DNA from: CAZVNZ01 sp964628515
GTDB lineage: Bacteria > Bacillota > Clostridia > Christensenellales > Christensenellaceae
Assembly (NCBI GenBank): GCA_964628515.1
Contig: CAZVNZ010000001.1
Coordinates: forward strand, 62,001 to 126,000
Direction of reading: 5' to 3'
DNA length: 64,000 bases
The position numbers and the translations under genes are program-made. Positions 24,256 to 33,347 of the stretch are shown here, in pieces. Position 1 is the stretch's first letter, and every line of letters starts with the position of its first letter. Under the pieces are notes generated by a model, which had not been told where the DNA came from, searched no databases, and saw nothing but the letters and a program-made list of their open reading frames with translations.

Positions 24256-25338
24256 TTATTTTTGCCTCCAAGTTTTCTCTACAATTTCTACAATACTGTT
24301 TGCTTCCTCAACATTTTGGGCTTCCGTGTGGATATAAAGACCTTTTGGACTTAGGTGCGTTGCCAAAGTTGATACATCGCAAGCAGGTGTCATAACTATT
24401 AAATTTTTGCCTGCGATTTGTATACGTTTAAGCACATCTAAAAACTGCGCCGGATTTGGCTGTCCTGCAACATGCGTCCATTGTATCGCCCTTAATTTTT
24501 TTAAAGAGAGTAGCATATCTAAATGCTTTATTTGCTCTATTCCGTCAAAGTGATACACAGGGTATTCAATCCACTCCATTTGCTCATAAAGCTCGGGCAA
24601 AACAAATTCTTCGTACATAGTAGGGGAGAGCATAACGGAAGTATCGCATTGCATATGCTGTAATACTCCGGTTGCATAAAGGTGCATCCAACCGTGCATA
24701 CATCCGTTATCCGCCATCTTTTTTAAGTTTTTATAAAATTTTAGCGTGGAAATTTTATGCCCTTCGTTTACCTTTTTAATAGCTTTTTTAATTTCCTCGG
24801 GCTGTTCTATTAATGCAAATAAAAAATCCTCGGCGCCTACAAGTGTTGCCACTGCATCTATTGTGCCTGTGTTATCGGGCATAGATAAAAACCATTCGCC
24901 TTTTGTTTGGGCATAAATATACTCCGCAACTTTAAGCTGTCTATTTAGAGGAGCATCATCATATACAAGTTTGGAAGCATCAATTTCTTGGTTAAATACA
25001 GGCTCGTACCATACCGTATCCGGCTGATAGGAAGGCTTAGAACCATAATATGCACAATGCCCCGATGGCCCAAAATTAAAAAATATAATAGGCAATGTGT
25101 CCCCGCCAAAATAGGTATTGTTTAGCCTTTTTAAATTATGATCTAAAATAGTGGGAGCATCCTCCCAATGTTTGCGTAATTCCTCCTCGCTAAACTGCAT
25201 ATCAGTCTTAAAAGGAGATGTATTTGCACCAAAAACCTTTGGAGCGGTAACACTTATTAGCGGTCTGTCTATTATTTCTTTTTCCCAAAATGCCAGCAAC
25301 CGCTTTTTTGTTTGGCTGTAATCCTCTTTATATTTCAT
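24256..25338 (-). CDS. URO-D-like protein 3 (no HxC motif)
   Basis: A 360-residue protein, start MKYKEDYSQTKKRLLAFWEKEIIDRPLI. The overall length, FWxxEIxDRP opening and barrel strand pattern place it as a remote URO-D superfamily member, but the metal position reads YHFDGIEQ with no Cys, so it cannot bind metal in the MtaA way. A WTHVAGQP loop and an IHTEAQNVEEA segment near the C-terminus are found in related sugar-locus proteins. It overlaps the GH38 stop by 4 bases. Function unknown. Confidence 0.7.
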   Translation of the reverse strand: MKYKEDYSQTKKRLLAFWEKEIIDRPLISVTAPKVFGANTSPFKTDMQFSEEELRKHWEDAPTILDHNLKRLNNTYFGGDTLPIIFFNFGPSGHCAYYGSKPSYQPDTVWYEPVFNQEIDASKLVYDDAPLNRQLKVAEYIYAQTKGEWFLSMPDNTGTIDAVATLVGAEDFLFALIEQPEEIKKAIKKVNEGHKISTLKFYKNLKKMADNGCMHGWMHLYATGVLQHMQCDTSVMLSPTMYEEFVLPELYEQMEWIEYPVYHFDGIEQIKHLDMLLSLKKLRAIQWTHVAGQPNPAQFLDVLKRIQIAGKNLIVMTPACDVSTLATHLSPKGLYIHTEAQNVEEANSIVEIVEKTWRQK

Positions 25339-27986
25339 TTGCCCATGCCCTCGATTAGTAATGTAATAATTTGTGCGCTGTTAACGCTTATGGCAAAGCC
25401 GCCTGTATTAGCAATTTCTTTTTCTTTTTGCTCTGCAAGATTTGCGTAATAAACTTTTGTGCAAGGTATATTAAGTGTAAAATTCACAGTTTGTTTGCCA
25501 ATATTTACTATGCGTACAACAATAGCGTTGTTTTTACCTGTTTTTACCGCACTTATGCGTATTTCGGAGGGTAAATCGGATAAAAATTTCAATTTGTTTT
25601 CCCCGATGTATTCCTGCTTAAACATAGGATAAATTTTTTGTGGAAATAAAAATCTGTCCGCTTCCGTATAGGCTTTGGCGGTCAATATATCACCATTATG
25701 ATATGTTACACAAAAACTTGCATCGTAGCTACCTATACATTGCCCTTGGGGAGTGGGTATCATCCAACCGCCGTTGCCGTTTCTCGAAAGCAAATCCGGA
25801 CGAGAAAGCCAACCAACGCACCTTAGCAAAGTAAACATTAAATAACTTTGATTATTCTTATTTACTGCCTCGTATTCGCAAATTCCTTTAATGCCTGCGG
25901 TTATGCCGTAGCTTTCGTCGGAAATACTTGCATAACCGTGGCACATATGTTGCAACTTTGGGTATTCCTCGTAATGCTTGGGAATTTCTACCTCAATAGG
26001 AAATTCGTTTAATGCAAAGGTGGAAAATGCACTACTTGTTTTAGCATACGTGCCCGAGGGGAAGGAAACTAAAAGTTTATGGTCTTTTGCAGTATTTGTA
26101 ATATTGCAATTAAAATCTATGCGGTTAGTGTCTTTATTTAGTTTAACCAAAATATTAACCTTACACTCTGTTAATTCCTCACTTCTTGATTGCCTGTCTG
26201 CCATAAGCTCTGTTGGCAACATAAGCCGTCCTTGTATTTCTAAAGTTTGGCATAAGCTATTTACGTTGCACAGGGGTGGTGCAGTTGCTTCAAAGGTATA
26301 GGAGCTATCCTTTTTTGGCCAGGAATAAGAGTATTCGTCTCCGGCATCTCCTACATCTATAAGCTTGCACACCTCTCTGTGTGTTCTGCCCGTCTTTTTA
26401 TCCAAAACACTAAAACTGTCCTTTTCAAACTCTATTTTATAAAACTCGTTTTCTATGTAATTTTTACTTTCTTGCGATTGCTTGTTGGTGCTATTGCCTT
26501 TTTTTATGGTAAGACAATGCACACCGTAATCCATGCCATTTGTATTAACCAAAACGGTGGCTTTGTTCACCTTATATGTTTCGGGCATTGCTTCGTCTTG
26601 CAAATACATATACTCCGCTTTTTGTGCTTTAAGCATAAGTGCAGGCAGTTTATTTCCCTTTTCGTCAAATACTTCTATGCCTGTGGGTAAACTCGGATGT
26701 ATAATTTCGTCCTCGTACTCTAAAATAGCAGAACGGGCAAAATCCACCTCTCTTATTAGCATAGGGTCAAAATCAACTTCTACTTGTACCAAATCTTGCT
26801 TTTTGTCTGAGGTAGGCTCAAATACAAGCACATTTACTTCCTCTTTTATGTTTGAGGGTGCGCATATGGACGCACACATATCCTCAAATTGCGTTTTTTG
26901 TGCAATGTCTATTTCTTCGTAACGTGCAATCATTGCTCTGTGCACTTCGTCTACAGAACAGCCACATATAGAATCGTGAGGGGCATTTTTTAAGATGCTC
27001 TTCCAAATATAATCCGCATAGCCCGTAAAATCGTATTTACCCTTTGTTATGCTCTCAAAAGCAAAAAGTGGCTCTAAATACCTTTCCATCATGGTTTCCG
27101 CTTTTTTGTGATGCTGTTTTAAGTAGGTACGTGTAGAGGCGGTACCGCCTAAAAGCAAGGCTCTGTCGCCGTAAGAGATTTCTCCGCTGTAAGTTTTAAG
27201 CTCCCCTATTTTAGCGGTAACCTCTTTTAAAAAGTCGTTTATGGTACTAAGCACTATTTTATAAGGTTTTTTTGTAGAGTTATTATACCCCTCAACAATT
27301 TGCGTTGCATTGGCTTGCCCAATAATATGGTCCGAGCCGTTCATAAGCAACACCACATCAACTGTGGATATTTCTGCTAAAGTATCTATCATATCATCTA
27401 AGCGTTTAACAGTTTTTTCCAAATCCTCACTTAAACGAGCGCTGTTGCCGTAACCGCAGGGCAGATGCACGCATAAAAGTTTTATGCCTTTAGCGAGAGA
27501 TTCCCAATAAAATTCAGTTTTATCCATTTTGTTTGATGTTCCGCGCCAAAAAAGCATAGCGGTTAGCCCAAGTCCTGTAATAATTTGTGGCATTTGTGCA
27601 GGATGCCCAAAAGAATCGGGTAGGTAAGCAAAATCGTTGCTTTTGCCGTATTGCTTGCATAATTCTTGTCCATACATATAATTTCTTATATGAGATTCTC
27701 CGCTAATAAGCAATTCATCCGGTAATATATACCAAGGTCCTATTGTAATTTTACCGGATTTTATAGCACTTGTAAGCCTTTTTTTGTTATTTGGTCTTAC
27801 TTCAAGATAGTCCTCTATAACTATGGTTTGCCCATCTAACATAAATACGGGAGCTTGCGGATTTGTATCTATTTCCTCTAAAAGCGAGTCTATAAGCCTC
27901 ACAAGTTTTGTTCTGAAAGTTTCAAAAGGCAAATACCATTCTCTGTCCCAATGTGTGTGCCTTATCATATGTGCTTTAATATTCAT
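25335..27986 (-). CDS. GH38 alpha-mannosidase
   Basis: An 883-residue cytosolic glycosidase. H10-T-H12-W-D14 binds the catalytic zinc, and the nucleophile is D124 in YLPDSFGHPAQMPQI. A central helical domain and a long beta-sandwich C-terminus complete the family layout. GH38 enzymes of this size cleave alpha-mannosides, including 2-O-glycerate-modified ones in some Firmicutes, so the substrate may be a modified mannoside. No signal peptide: it works on imported oligosaccharides. The start abuts the RbsD gene and its stop overlaps the next gene. Confidence 0.94.
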   Translation of the reverse strand: MNIKAHMIRHTHWDREWYLPFETFRTKLVRLIDSLLEEIDTNPQAPVFMLDGQTIVIEDYLEVRPNNKKRLTSAIKSGKITIGPWYILPDELLISGESHIRNYMYGQELCKQYGKSNDFAYLPDSFGHPAQMPQIITGLGLTAMLFWRGTSNKMDKTEFYWESLAKGIKLLCVHLPCGYGNSARLSEDLEKTVKRLDDMIDTLAEISTVDVVLLMNGSDHIIGQANATQIVEGYNNSTKKPYKIVLSTINDFLKEVTAKIGELKTYSGEISYGDRALLLGGTASTRTYLKQHHKKAETMMERYLEPLFAFESITKGKYDFTGYADYIWKSILKNAPHDSICGCSVDEVHRAMIARYEEIDIAQKTQFEDMCASICAPSNIKEEVNVLVFEPTSDKKQDLVQVEVDFDPMLIREVDFARSAILEYEDEIIHPSLPTGIEVFDEKGNKLPALMLKAQKAEYMYLQDEAMPETYKVNKATVLVNTNGMDYGVHCLTIKKGNSTNKQSQESKNYIENEFYKIEFEKDSFSVLDKKTGRTHREVCKLIDVGDAGDEYSYSWPKKDSSYTFEATAPPLCNVNSLCQTLEIQGRLMLPTELMADRQSRSEELTECKVNILVKLNKDTNRIDFNCNITNTAKDHKLLVSFPSGTYAKTSSAFSTFALNEFPIEVEIPKHYEEYPKLQHMCHGYASISDESYGITAGIKGICEYEAVNKNNQSYLMFTLLRCVGWLSRPDLLSRNGNGGWMIPTPQGQCIGSYDASFCVTYHNGDILTAKAYTEADRFLFPQKIYPMFKQEYIGENKLKFLSDLPSEIRISAVKTGKNNAIVVRIVNIGKQTVNFTLNIPCTKVYYANLAEQKEKEIANTGGFAISVNSAQIITLLIEGMGK

Positions 27987-28378
27987 TAAAAAGTTACCCC
28001 CGAGCGTAATATAATGTTAGAGTAAGGTGTACATTCCCCCGTGCGAATAATTGCACTGCAATTTTTAGACATATCTTTTAGTGCCTCATGACTTATAAAA
28101 GTAGTTTTTGTATCCAAAAATTGCTTTTCTATATAGCTTTGCAGTTCTTTATTAGTTTTTGCTTCGTTTGCAAGTATTATTTCCTCCACCTGCAATTCGC
28201 TTAATATGTTTTGCAACACCTCTTTAAAGGTAGGCGTGCCTAAATTAACCGCTAAATCTATCCGTAAAGTTTGTTTGGGTACGGGAAACCCTGCATCTAC
28301 TATTGCAATGGTATCCGTATGCCCCATTTTAGCAACAACACTTGCTATTTGTCCGTTTATAATGCCGTTTTTCTTCAT
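27986..28378 (-). CDS. rbsD: RbsD/FucU-type sugar mutarotase
   Basis: A 130-residue protein with the whole RbsD signature: catalytic His in KMGHTDTIAIVDAGFPVP near residue 20 and the C-terminal RTGECTPYSNIILRSGV. It interconverts pyranose and other ring forms of a sugar released in the cytosol. No ribokinase is adjacent, so ribose itself need not be the substrate. Its stop codon shares one base with the GH38 start region, showing tight coupling. Confidence 0.93.
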   Translation of the reverse strand: MKKNGIINGQIASVVAKMGHTDTIAIVDAGFPVPKQTLRIDLAVNLGTPTFKEVLQNILSELQVEEIILANEAKTNKELQSYIEKQFLDTKTTFISHEALKDMSKNCSAIIRTGECTPYSNIILRSGVTF

Positions 28379-28388
28379 ACTCTGCTCC

Positions 28389-29645
28389 TCACCCTAAGTA
28401 AGATTTTGCAATTTCTACCCATTTAATAATGTTGTTGGGGTTAGAATTACAAGTGCGTAAATCTTTCAAAACAAATTCTACTTGACACCCTTTTGCCGCC
28501 TTTAACACAGCTTCTGTTTCTTTTTTTACAATAGAAGTATCCGTGTTTACACTAACAACGGAAGGGTTGGGTTTTCTTGAATATATTGCCTTTCTGCCAA
28601 TTTTTTCCGCCGCTAAATTAATATCCGACCACGGACTTACGGAAATACGCCAGATGTTTGGTATGGTAAGAATATCGTCTAATTTTTCGTCCACCTTTTC
28701 GCAACAGCCGTAACAACTAAGCCCAAACAAAGCCAATGGTTTTTTCTGATAGGGAAATATAAATTCCTTAAACATTTCGTTAGATACCACGGCAAATTCT
28801 TGAGCATCCGCAAACCCCCAAATATCTTTAAGCCTTACTGCATCTTTATAATCCTGTGCAGGCAAACGGTTGGTGTAGGCTACTCCACCCGAGCCTGTGT
28901 ATAGGTTATCGTTGTTTAGCACAAGCGAGCCTTCCTTTTCTAACTTTAGCAAAAGCGATTCTTTTTGGTTAGACATATGTGCCATTATTTTATGAAGCAT
29001 ATCGGGCTCGTCGTACACATCTAACATTAGATTGTTCATACCCCTTAAATGCACAAGCTCTATTAGCAAAGAGCAAACAAGAACGGAGTAGGGCATTCGT
29101 ACAAAAACGTCCAGTTCTCCGTCTAATGCCTCTAAAAGCCTTGCTTTTTTTTCTTCCGTTTGCTTTTTGTCGTAAATAAAATCAAGTTTATGTTCAAGTA
29201 AGATATCGTAATCCTCTTTGGTGGCAAGTAGGTTTTTAAGAGAGTAGGAGCTGTCCTTTTTTACGTTTAAATCAGGAAGTTTCAGCCCCCACGCAGTTTT
29301 TTGGTTTTTTTCTCCGTAATGATAACCGGTGTACTCTCCACACATATCCATGGTAAGATAGGGCTCGAAAATTTGGTCATCCATAAAATTTTGTGCGTGA
29401 AATATCAACCGCCTAAGCATAAATTCGTACTCTCTGAAAAATGGGTCTCTTGCTTGTAAAGTGGCAGGAGGGATAATTTCCTGCCAAACTCCGTCATCAT
29501 CGGGAATAACAAGCACCATATGCCCTACATCTTCCATATCATTAAAACGCCTGTAACGTGCCCTTTTTTCTTTTTGGATAGGGTGATGTGCAATTTCAGC
29601 GTATTTTTTTGCAAGCTCTCTTATAATTAATACATCATTTACCAT
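28389..29645 (-). CDS. URO-D-like protein 4 (CxxCC variant)
   Basis: A 418-residue protein, start MVNDVLIIRELAKKYAEIAHHPIQ. This opening and the TVDMCGEYTGYHYG-like segment near residue 100 are seen in distant URO-D superfamily members of sugar loci. The usual HxC position reads LSCYGCCEKVDEK near residue 312, so three Cys replace the His-x-Cys pair. It ends in ...DLRTCNSNPNNIIKWVE. It lies between the permease gene (3-base gap) and rbsD. Function unknown, but the site could bind a metal. Confidence 0.72.
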   Translation of the reverse strand: MVNDVLIIRELAKKYAEIAHHPIQKEKRARYRRFNDMEDVGHMVLVIPDDDGVWQEIIPPATLQARDPFFREYEFMLRRLIFHAQNFMDDQIFEPYLTMDMCGEYTGYHYGEKNQKTAWGLKLPDLNVKKDSSYSLKNLLATKEDYDILLEHKLDFIYDKKQTEEKKARLLEALDGELDVFVRMPYSVLVCSLLIELVHLRGMNNLMLDVYDEPDMLHKIMAHMSNQKESLLLKLEKEGSLVLNNDNLYTGSGGVAYTNRLPAQDYKDAVRLKDIWGFADAQEFAVVSNEMFKEFIFPYQKKPLALFGLSCYGCCEKVDEKLDDILTIPNIWRISVSPWSDINLAAEKIGRKAIYSRKPNPSVVSVNTDTSIVKKETEAVLKAAKGCQVEFVLKDLRTCNSNPNNIIKWVEIAKSYLG

Positions 29646-29648
29646 AGC

Positions 29649-30485
29649 TTAACCCTTTAACGCTCCACCGGTAATACCTGCAATAAAGTGCTTTTGGAAA
29701 GCTATAAAAAATATTGCAGGAGGCAAAATTGCAAGACATCCGCCTGCCATCATAAGCCCCCATCTTACACCTTGCTCGCTCATTAAACCACGCAGTACAA
29801 TGGATAGGGGTTGTACTTTATTGGATGTTAGTACAAGCGCCAGTAAAAACTCGTTCCAGCAGGCAAAAAAGGTTAAAATGGCAGAAGCTACAATTCCGGG
29901 TTTTACTAATGGCAGTATTACACTTCTAAAAGCACGCCATTGTCCACAACCGTCTATAACAGCCGCCTCGTCCAAATCTCTTGGTATGGAATCAAAAAAT
30001 GTTTTCAATATCCACACGGAAAAGGGTATGTTAATGGAAGAATACACTATTACCATTCCCCAGTAGCTGTCTAACAACTCCATGGAATTTAGCATTGTAT
30101 ATAAAGGAATAATTAGAATTGCGGCAGGTAACATTCTTGTTACAAGCAACACGTTCATAGATGCGTCCTTCATCTTAAAATCAAACCGAGAAAAACCGTA
30201 AGCCGCAAAAACCGCAAGTACGGTGGAAAAGCCCGTGGTTGCAAGGCTAATTATAAGAGAATTTAAAAACCCCTTCGGGAGTAGTGTAAATGCTACAACA
30301 TCGCTGTAATTTTTTGCGGTGGGGTTTAGGGTAAACCATGTAGGTGGGTTTGCAAATATTTCCTCCGGTGGTTTTATTGACGTAATAAATGCCCAGTAAA
30401 TCGGTATTGCAAATATTACAAATACTATTAAGTAAAGTAAATATCTTGTGGAAGTTTCCAGAGGTTTTTTAATCTTGTTGTTCAT
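29649..30485 (-). CDS. ABC sugar permease, MalG type
   Basis: A 278-residue membrane protein with six helices. The EAA loop (AAVIDGCGQWRAFRSVILPLVKP, about residues 192-214) is intact for docking to the ATPase. It overlaps the MalF-type permease gene by 17 bases and works with it and the upstream binding protein. No ATPase gene is in the operon, so it probably uses a shared MsmK/UgpC-type ATPase encoded elsewhere. Confidence 0.93.
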   Translation of the reverse strand: MNNKIKKPLETSTRYLLYLIVFVIFAIPIYWAFITSIKPPEEIFANPPTWFTLNPTAKNYSDVVAFTLLPKGFLNSLIISLATTGFSTVLAVFAAYGFSRFDFKMKDASMNVLLVTRMLPAAILIIPLYTMLNSMELLDSYWGMVIVYSSINIPFSVWILKTFFDSIPRDLDEAAVIDGCGQWRAFRSVILPLVKPGIVASAILTFFACWNEFLLALVLTSNKVQPLSIVLRGLMSEQGVRWGLMMAGGCLAILPPAIFFIAFQKHFIAGITGGALKG

Positions 30486-31407
30486 CTTTTATTGCCTCCG
30501 TTTTTATAAAATTTAACTTCTTTTGTTTATCTCTGAATATTATTAAATATACCACTGTAAGTGCGAGTGCCAAAAGTAACATAGTTACGGCAACTGCCGA
30601 TCCTCTACCCATATTTTGCGATTTAAACGCAGTATGGTACATATACAGTGGCATTACCTCCGTGAGCCCGGCAGGCCCTCCGTCTGTAATAGCGTATATA
30701 ATATCAAACGAACCAATGGTTGCAATAGTTATCATAATTAAATTAATACGAAATGTATCTTTCATCATGGGCATTGTAATGTGTACAAGCCGTTGCCAAG
30801 CACTTGCACCATCTACCGATGCCGCTTCGTACAGTTGGTCGGGTATTTTTTGCAGGCTTGCCAACTCTAACATAAAAGAGAAGGGCACCCCACACCAAAT
30901 AGATATAATAATTACCGATAGAAGTGCAAAATCAGGGCCAAACCAGTTTACCGTATCTGCACCTAAAGCAAGAAGTACAGAGTTTACCACCCCAAGATTG
31001 CCTGCCTTTAGCACCCATGCCCAAATTAGCGCAAGAGCTATGGGGGGCAGTACCCAAGGTAGCATAACAGACATTCTTACTGCACCTGTCAGCCTTACTT
31101 TTTTGCTAAGCAACAATGCCAGCAAAAATCCAAATAAAAATTGAAATACAACAACCGTAACGGTAAAAATCAAAGAACGTGAAACGCTGTTCCAATATTT
31201 TGGGTCTTGAAACAATTCTATATAGTTTTTGAATCCTACAAAGTTGGTTTGTGCGCTTAATAGTGTTTTATCTGTAAAAGAAATTGCTATGGAATAAAAA
31301 AAGGGATATATAGCAAAGGCAATTACCCATATTATTGCAGGTAATATAAAGAGCATAAATACATATTTTTTCCATGTTTGCCTTTTCCAAAAATGTGCAT
31401 GTTCCAA
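30469..31407 (-). CDS. ABC sugar permease, MalF type
   Basis: A 312-residue membrane protein with six helices. Its EAA loop reads EAASVDGASAWQRLVHITMP (about residues 198-217). The C-terminus overlaps the MalG-type gene start. A hairpin lies between it and the binding-protein gene, which may keep permease levels below those of the binding protein. Confidence 0.93.
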   Translation of the reverse strand: MEHAHFWKRQTWKKYVFMLFILPAIIWVIAFAIYPFFYSIAISFTDKTLLSAQTNFVGFKNYIELFQDPKYWNSVSRSLIFTVTVVVFQFLFGFLLALLLSKKVRLTGAVRMSVMLPWVLPPIALALIWAWVLKAGNLGVVNSVLLALGADTVNWFGPDFALLSVIIISIWCGVPFSFMLELASLQKIPDQLYEAASVDGASAWQRLVHITMPMMKDTFRINLIMITIATIGSFDIIYAITDGGPAGLTEVMPLYMYHTAFKSQNMGRGSAVAVTMLLLALALTVVYLIIFRDKQKKLNFIKTEAIKDEQQD

Positions 31408-31440
31408 TTATATTTCCTCCCTTCATAAAAAGTTTGTATT

Positions 31441-31474
31441 ATTGTCGGCATAAAATTATTATTATGCCGACAAT
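31441..31474 (-). terminator. Intercistronic 13-bp hairpin
   Basis: Perfect inverted repeat ATTGTCGGCATAA / TTATGCCGACAAT around an 8-base loop, between the binding-protein and MalF-type genes. There is no long T-run after it, so it is more likely an mRNA stabiliser or partial terminator that favours the binding protein than a full stop. Confidence 0.7.
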
Positions 31475-31498
31475 AAATTAAGTATAGTAGTGTAATAG

Positions 31499-32908
31499 TT
31501 ATTCGGGATATACTCCAACTGTTTTAGCTTCGGTAATTGTATTTTCCGCAGCCTTTGTTATTGCTTCATCCAAATTTGTGTCTTGCATGGATGCAAGTTG
31601 AATTAAATCTTGGAATTGAAGATCCATCATACCTTGATAGGGTACTGCATCTCTTGTTTTACCGTTTTGAAGTATTTCGTAGAAGTTCATTATAACAGAA
31701 TCGCTTTTAACGTCCGGTTGCTCGTAAACTTCTTTTAGTGTAGTCATTTGTCCGGAAAGTGTCAGGACTTTTTGCAATTCTACATTTGTTGTCCAAAACT
31801 CCATAAATTTCCAAGCTGCATCTTGTTTAGCTTCGTCTTTACAGAACATCGCCATTGTCCAACCGCCTGCACAAGCAACGGGAGTACCGTTTTCGTCTGG
31901 ATAGGGAATGGGAGCTATTGCAATTTTAGATGCAAACTCTTCTCCGGCATTAGCCTTAATTGTGCCGTGTTGCCAACCGCCTAAAATAGCCATTGCGCAT
32001 TGGTCGCCAATCATGTTGGATTCTATTTCTACAAATCCTAAAGAGGGGGTATCGGGTGTTACACCACCTTCTTTAATAAGAGAGGACAGATAGTTTAAAG
32101 TTTTAAGCATAGACTCTTTGTCTTTGCCTTCGCCAAAGGAAACTTTGCCGTCACGTGTCATCTCTGCATCGTTGTTGCCCCAATAGAATGGGTACATTGT
32201 AAATGTTGTAACAACCGCTTTTTGTCCGGGATAAGAGAATCCGTAACGGTCTATTTTACCGTCGCCGTTTGTATCTACTGTAAGTGCCTTAGCCATTTTT
32301 GAAAGCTCGCTCCATGTTTTTGGGGGCGCATCAAATCCTGCTTCTTTAAGTAAGTCGGTTCTGTAATATAAGCCGGAAGAACCTGTGTGGAACCATACGG
32401 ATTTAATTTGATTGTCCAAAGTTGCGCCTTCTATGGCATAGTCCATAAACTTGCGTTGTAGCTCGGGTGTAAACCATTTGTCTAACGGTACAAGCGCATC
32501 AAGCTCGTTAAATTCGGGTAGCCAAGAACCATCAATAAAAGCTACGTCCGCCATATTTCCTGCCGCTACATCTTGCAGTAGTTTTACTCTGTAAGGGTCG
32601 TCGTTTACGGATACGGTAAGCTCAACTTTAATGTTGTTTTCGGCTGAAAACTGGTCTATAAGCTCTTGTATACGTGGTAGAGTCTGGGGGGATGCAAAGG
32701 GTTGCACATCCACTCTTATGGTGGTTGCTTCTCCGCTTGCGGCAGGAGCCTCGGATGCTTTGTTTTCCTCTGCCGGTTGTTCGTTAGCCGCAGGCTGTTC
32801 GTTAGCCACCGGTTGCTCGCTTGCTGCCGGTGCCGCCGGTTGACCGCAAGCAATTAGTGAGCATACCATTACAACTGCTAAAATTGCTACTAAAATACGT
32901 TTTTTCAT
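31499..32908 (-). CDS. ABC sugar-binding lipoprotein (family 1)
   Basis: A 469-residue extracellular solute-binding protein. A signal peptide with lipobox LIAC (Cys about residue 21) is followed by a low-complexity linker made of PAANEQ/PVANEQ repeats (residues 25-60), then a two-lobed MalE-like domain with EF-hand-like DTNGDGKIDRYGF near residue 205. It delivers a carbohydrate to the permeases. First gene of the operon, with the strongest promoter and LacI-1 operators upstream. Confidence 0.94.
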   Translation of the reverse strand: MKKRILVAILAVVMVCSLIACGQPAAPAASEQPVANEQPAANEQPAEENKASEAPAASGEATTIRVDVQPFASPQTLPRIQELIDQFSAENNIKVELTVSVNDDPYRVKLLQDVAAGNMADVAFIDGSWLPEFNELDALVPLDKWFTPELQRKFMDYAIEGATLDNQIKSVWFHTGSSGLYYRTDLLKEAGFDAPPKTWSELSKMAKALTVDTNGDGKIDRYGFSYPGQKAVVTTFTMYPFYWGNNDAEMTRDGKVSFGEGKDKESMLKTLNYLSSLIKEGGVTPDTPSLGFVEIESNMIGDQCAMAILGGWQHGTIKANAGEEFASKIAIAPIPYPDENGTPVACAGGWTMAMFCKDEAKQDAAWKFMEFWTTNVELQKVLTLSGQMTTLKEVYEQPDVKSDSVIMNFYEILQNGKTRDAVPYQGMMDLQFQDLIQLASMQDTNLDEAITKAAENTITEAKTVGVYPE

Positions 32909-33066
32909 TTTCTTCCTCCTAAATTGTTTTATTTTTTTTGGAAATGTTTTGTACCCTTTTGGGTTAATATCAATTTAAATTTTTCGTCTTTAATACTTGT
33001 ATTTTATTTTTATATTTGTTGATGTCGGTTAAATAGTTTTTATTGAAGTAAAACACCTCAGTTTAC

Positions 33067-33078
33067 GTAAACGTTTTC
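33067..33078. promoter_or_regulatory. LacI-1 operator O2
   Basis: GTAAACGTTTTC within ACGTAAACGTTTTCTT, with core AAACGTTT. It is identical to the 33153 copy and to the reverse complement of the 36378 copy. It lies inside the transcribed leader, 86 bases from the first operator. Confidence 0.75.
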
Positions 33079-33152
33079 TTTAATTGCAAAAGTAAATAAC
33101 CACCATTATTAGTGCGTTTTAGCCATATATGCTGTTATTAAAGTGAGATTGC

Positions 33153-33164
33153 GTAAACGTTTTC
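33153..33164. promoter_or_regulatory. LacI-1 operator O1
   Basis: GTAAACGTTTTC, about 9 to 20 bases after the predicted transcription start of the binding-protein operon, so bound repressor would block promoter clearance. Such AAACGTTT-cored sites are the usual form for LacI-family regulators. Confidence 0.8.
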
Positions 33165-33179
33165 TTAAATTATAAATTT

Positions 33180-33208
33180 ATTATAAATTCTATTTTTAAG
33201 TTTGTCAA
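33180..33208 (-). promoter_or_regulatory. Promoter of the ABC/URO-D/GH38/GH4 operon
   Basis: On the minus strand TTGACA (33208-33203), 17 bases, TATAAT (33185-33180): full consensus. The leader to the first ATG is about 265 bases and holds both operators. The rest of the 32909-33347 gap is AT-rich with nothing else recognised. Confidence 0.85.
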
Positions 33209-33308
33209 TAAAAATTTTTAACTATTTATAAAATGGGGGAAATATTTGCGACAAAGTAGCATTTTACTGTATCTTTTTGCTAATAATAATTATATTAAAA
33301 TTATTATT

Positions 33309-33341
33309 GCCCCTCTTTACTGATATTAGCTAAAGAGGGGC
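33309..33341 (-). terminator. Terminator of the GH31-LacI-1 operon
   Basis: GCCCCTCTTTA / TAAAGAGGGGC, an 11-bp perfect stem 6 bases after the lacI stop, followed on the minus strand by AATAATAATTTT. Confidence 0.8.
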
Positions 33342-33347
33342 AGTATC

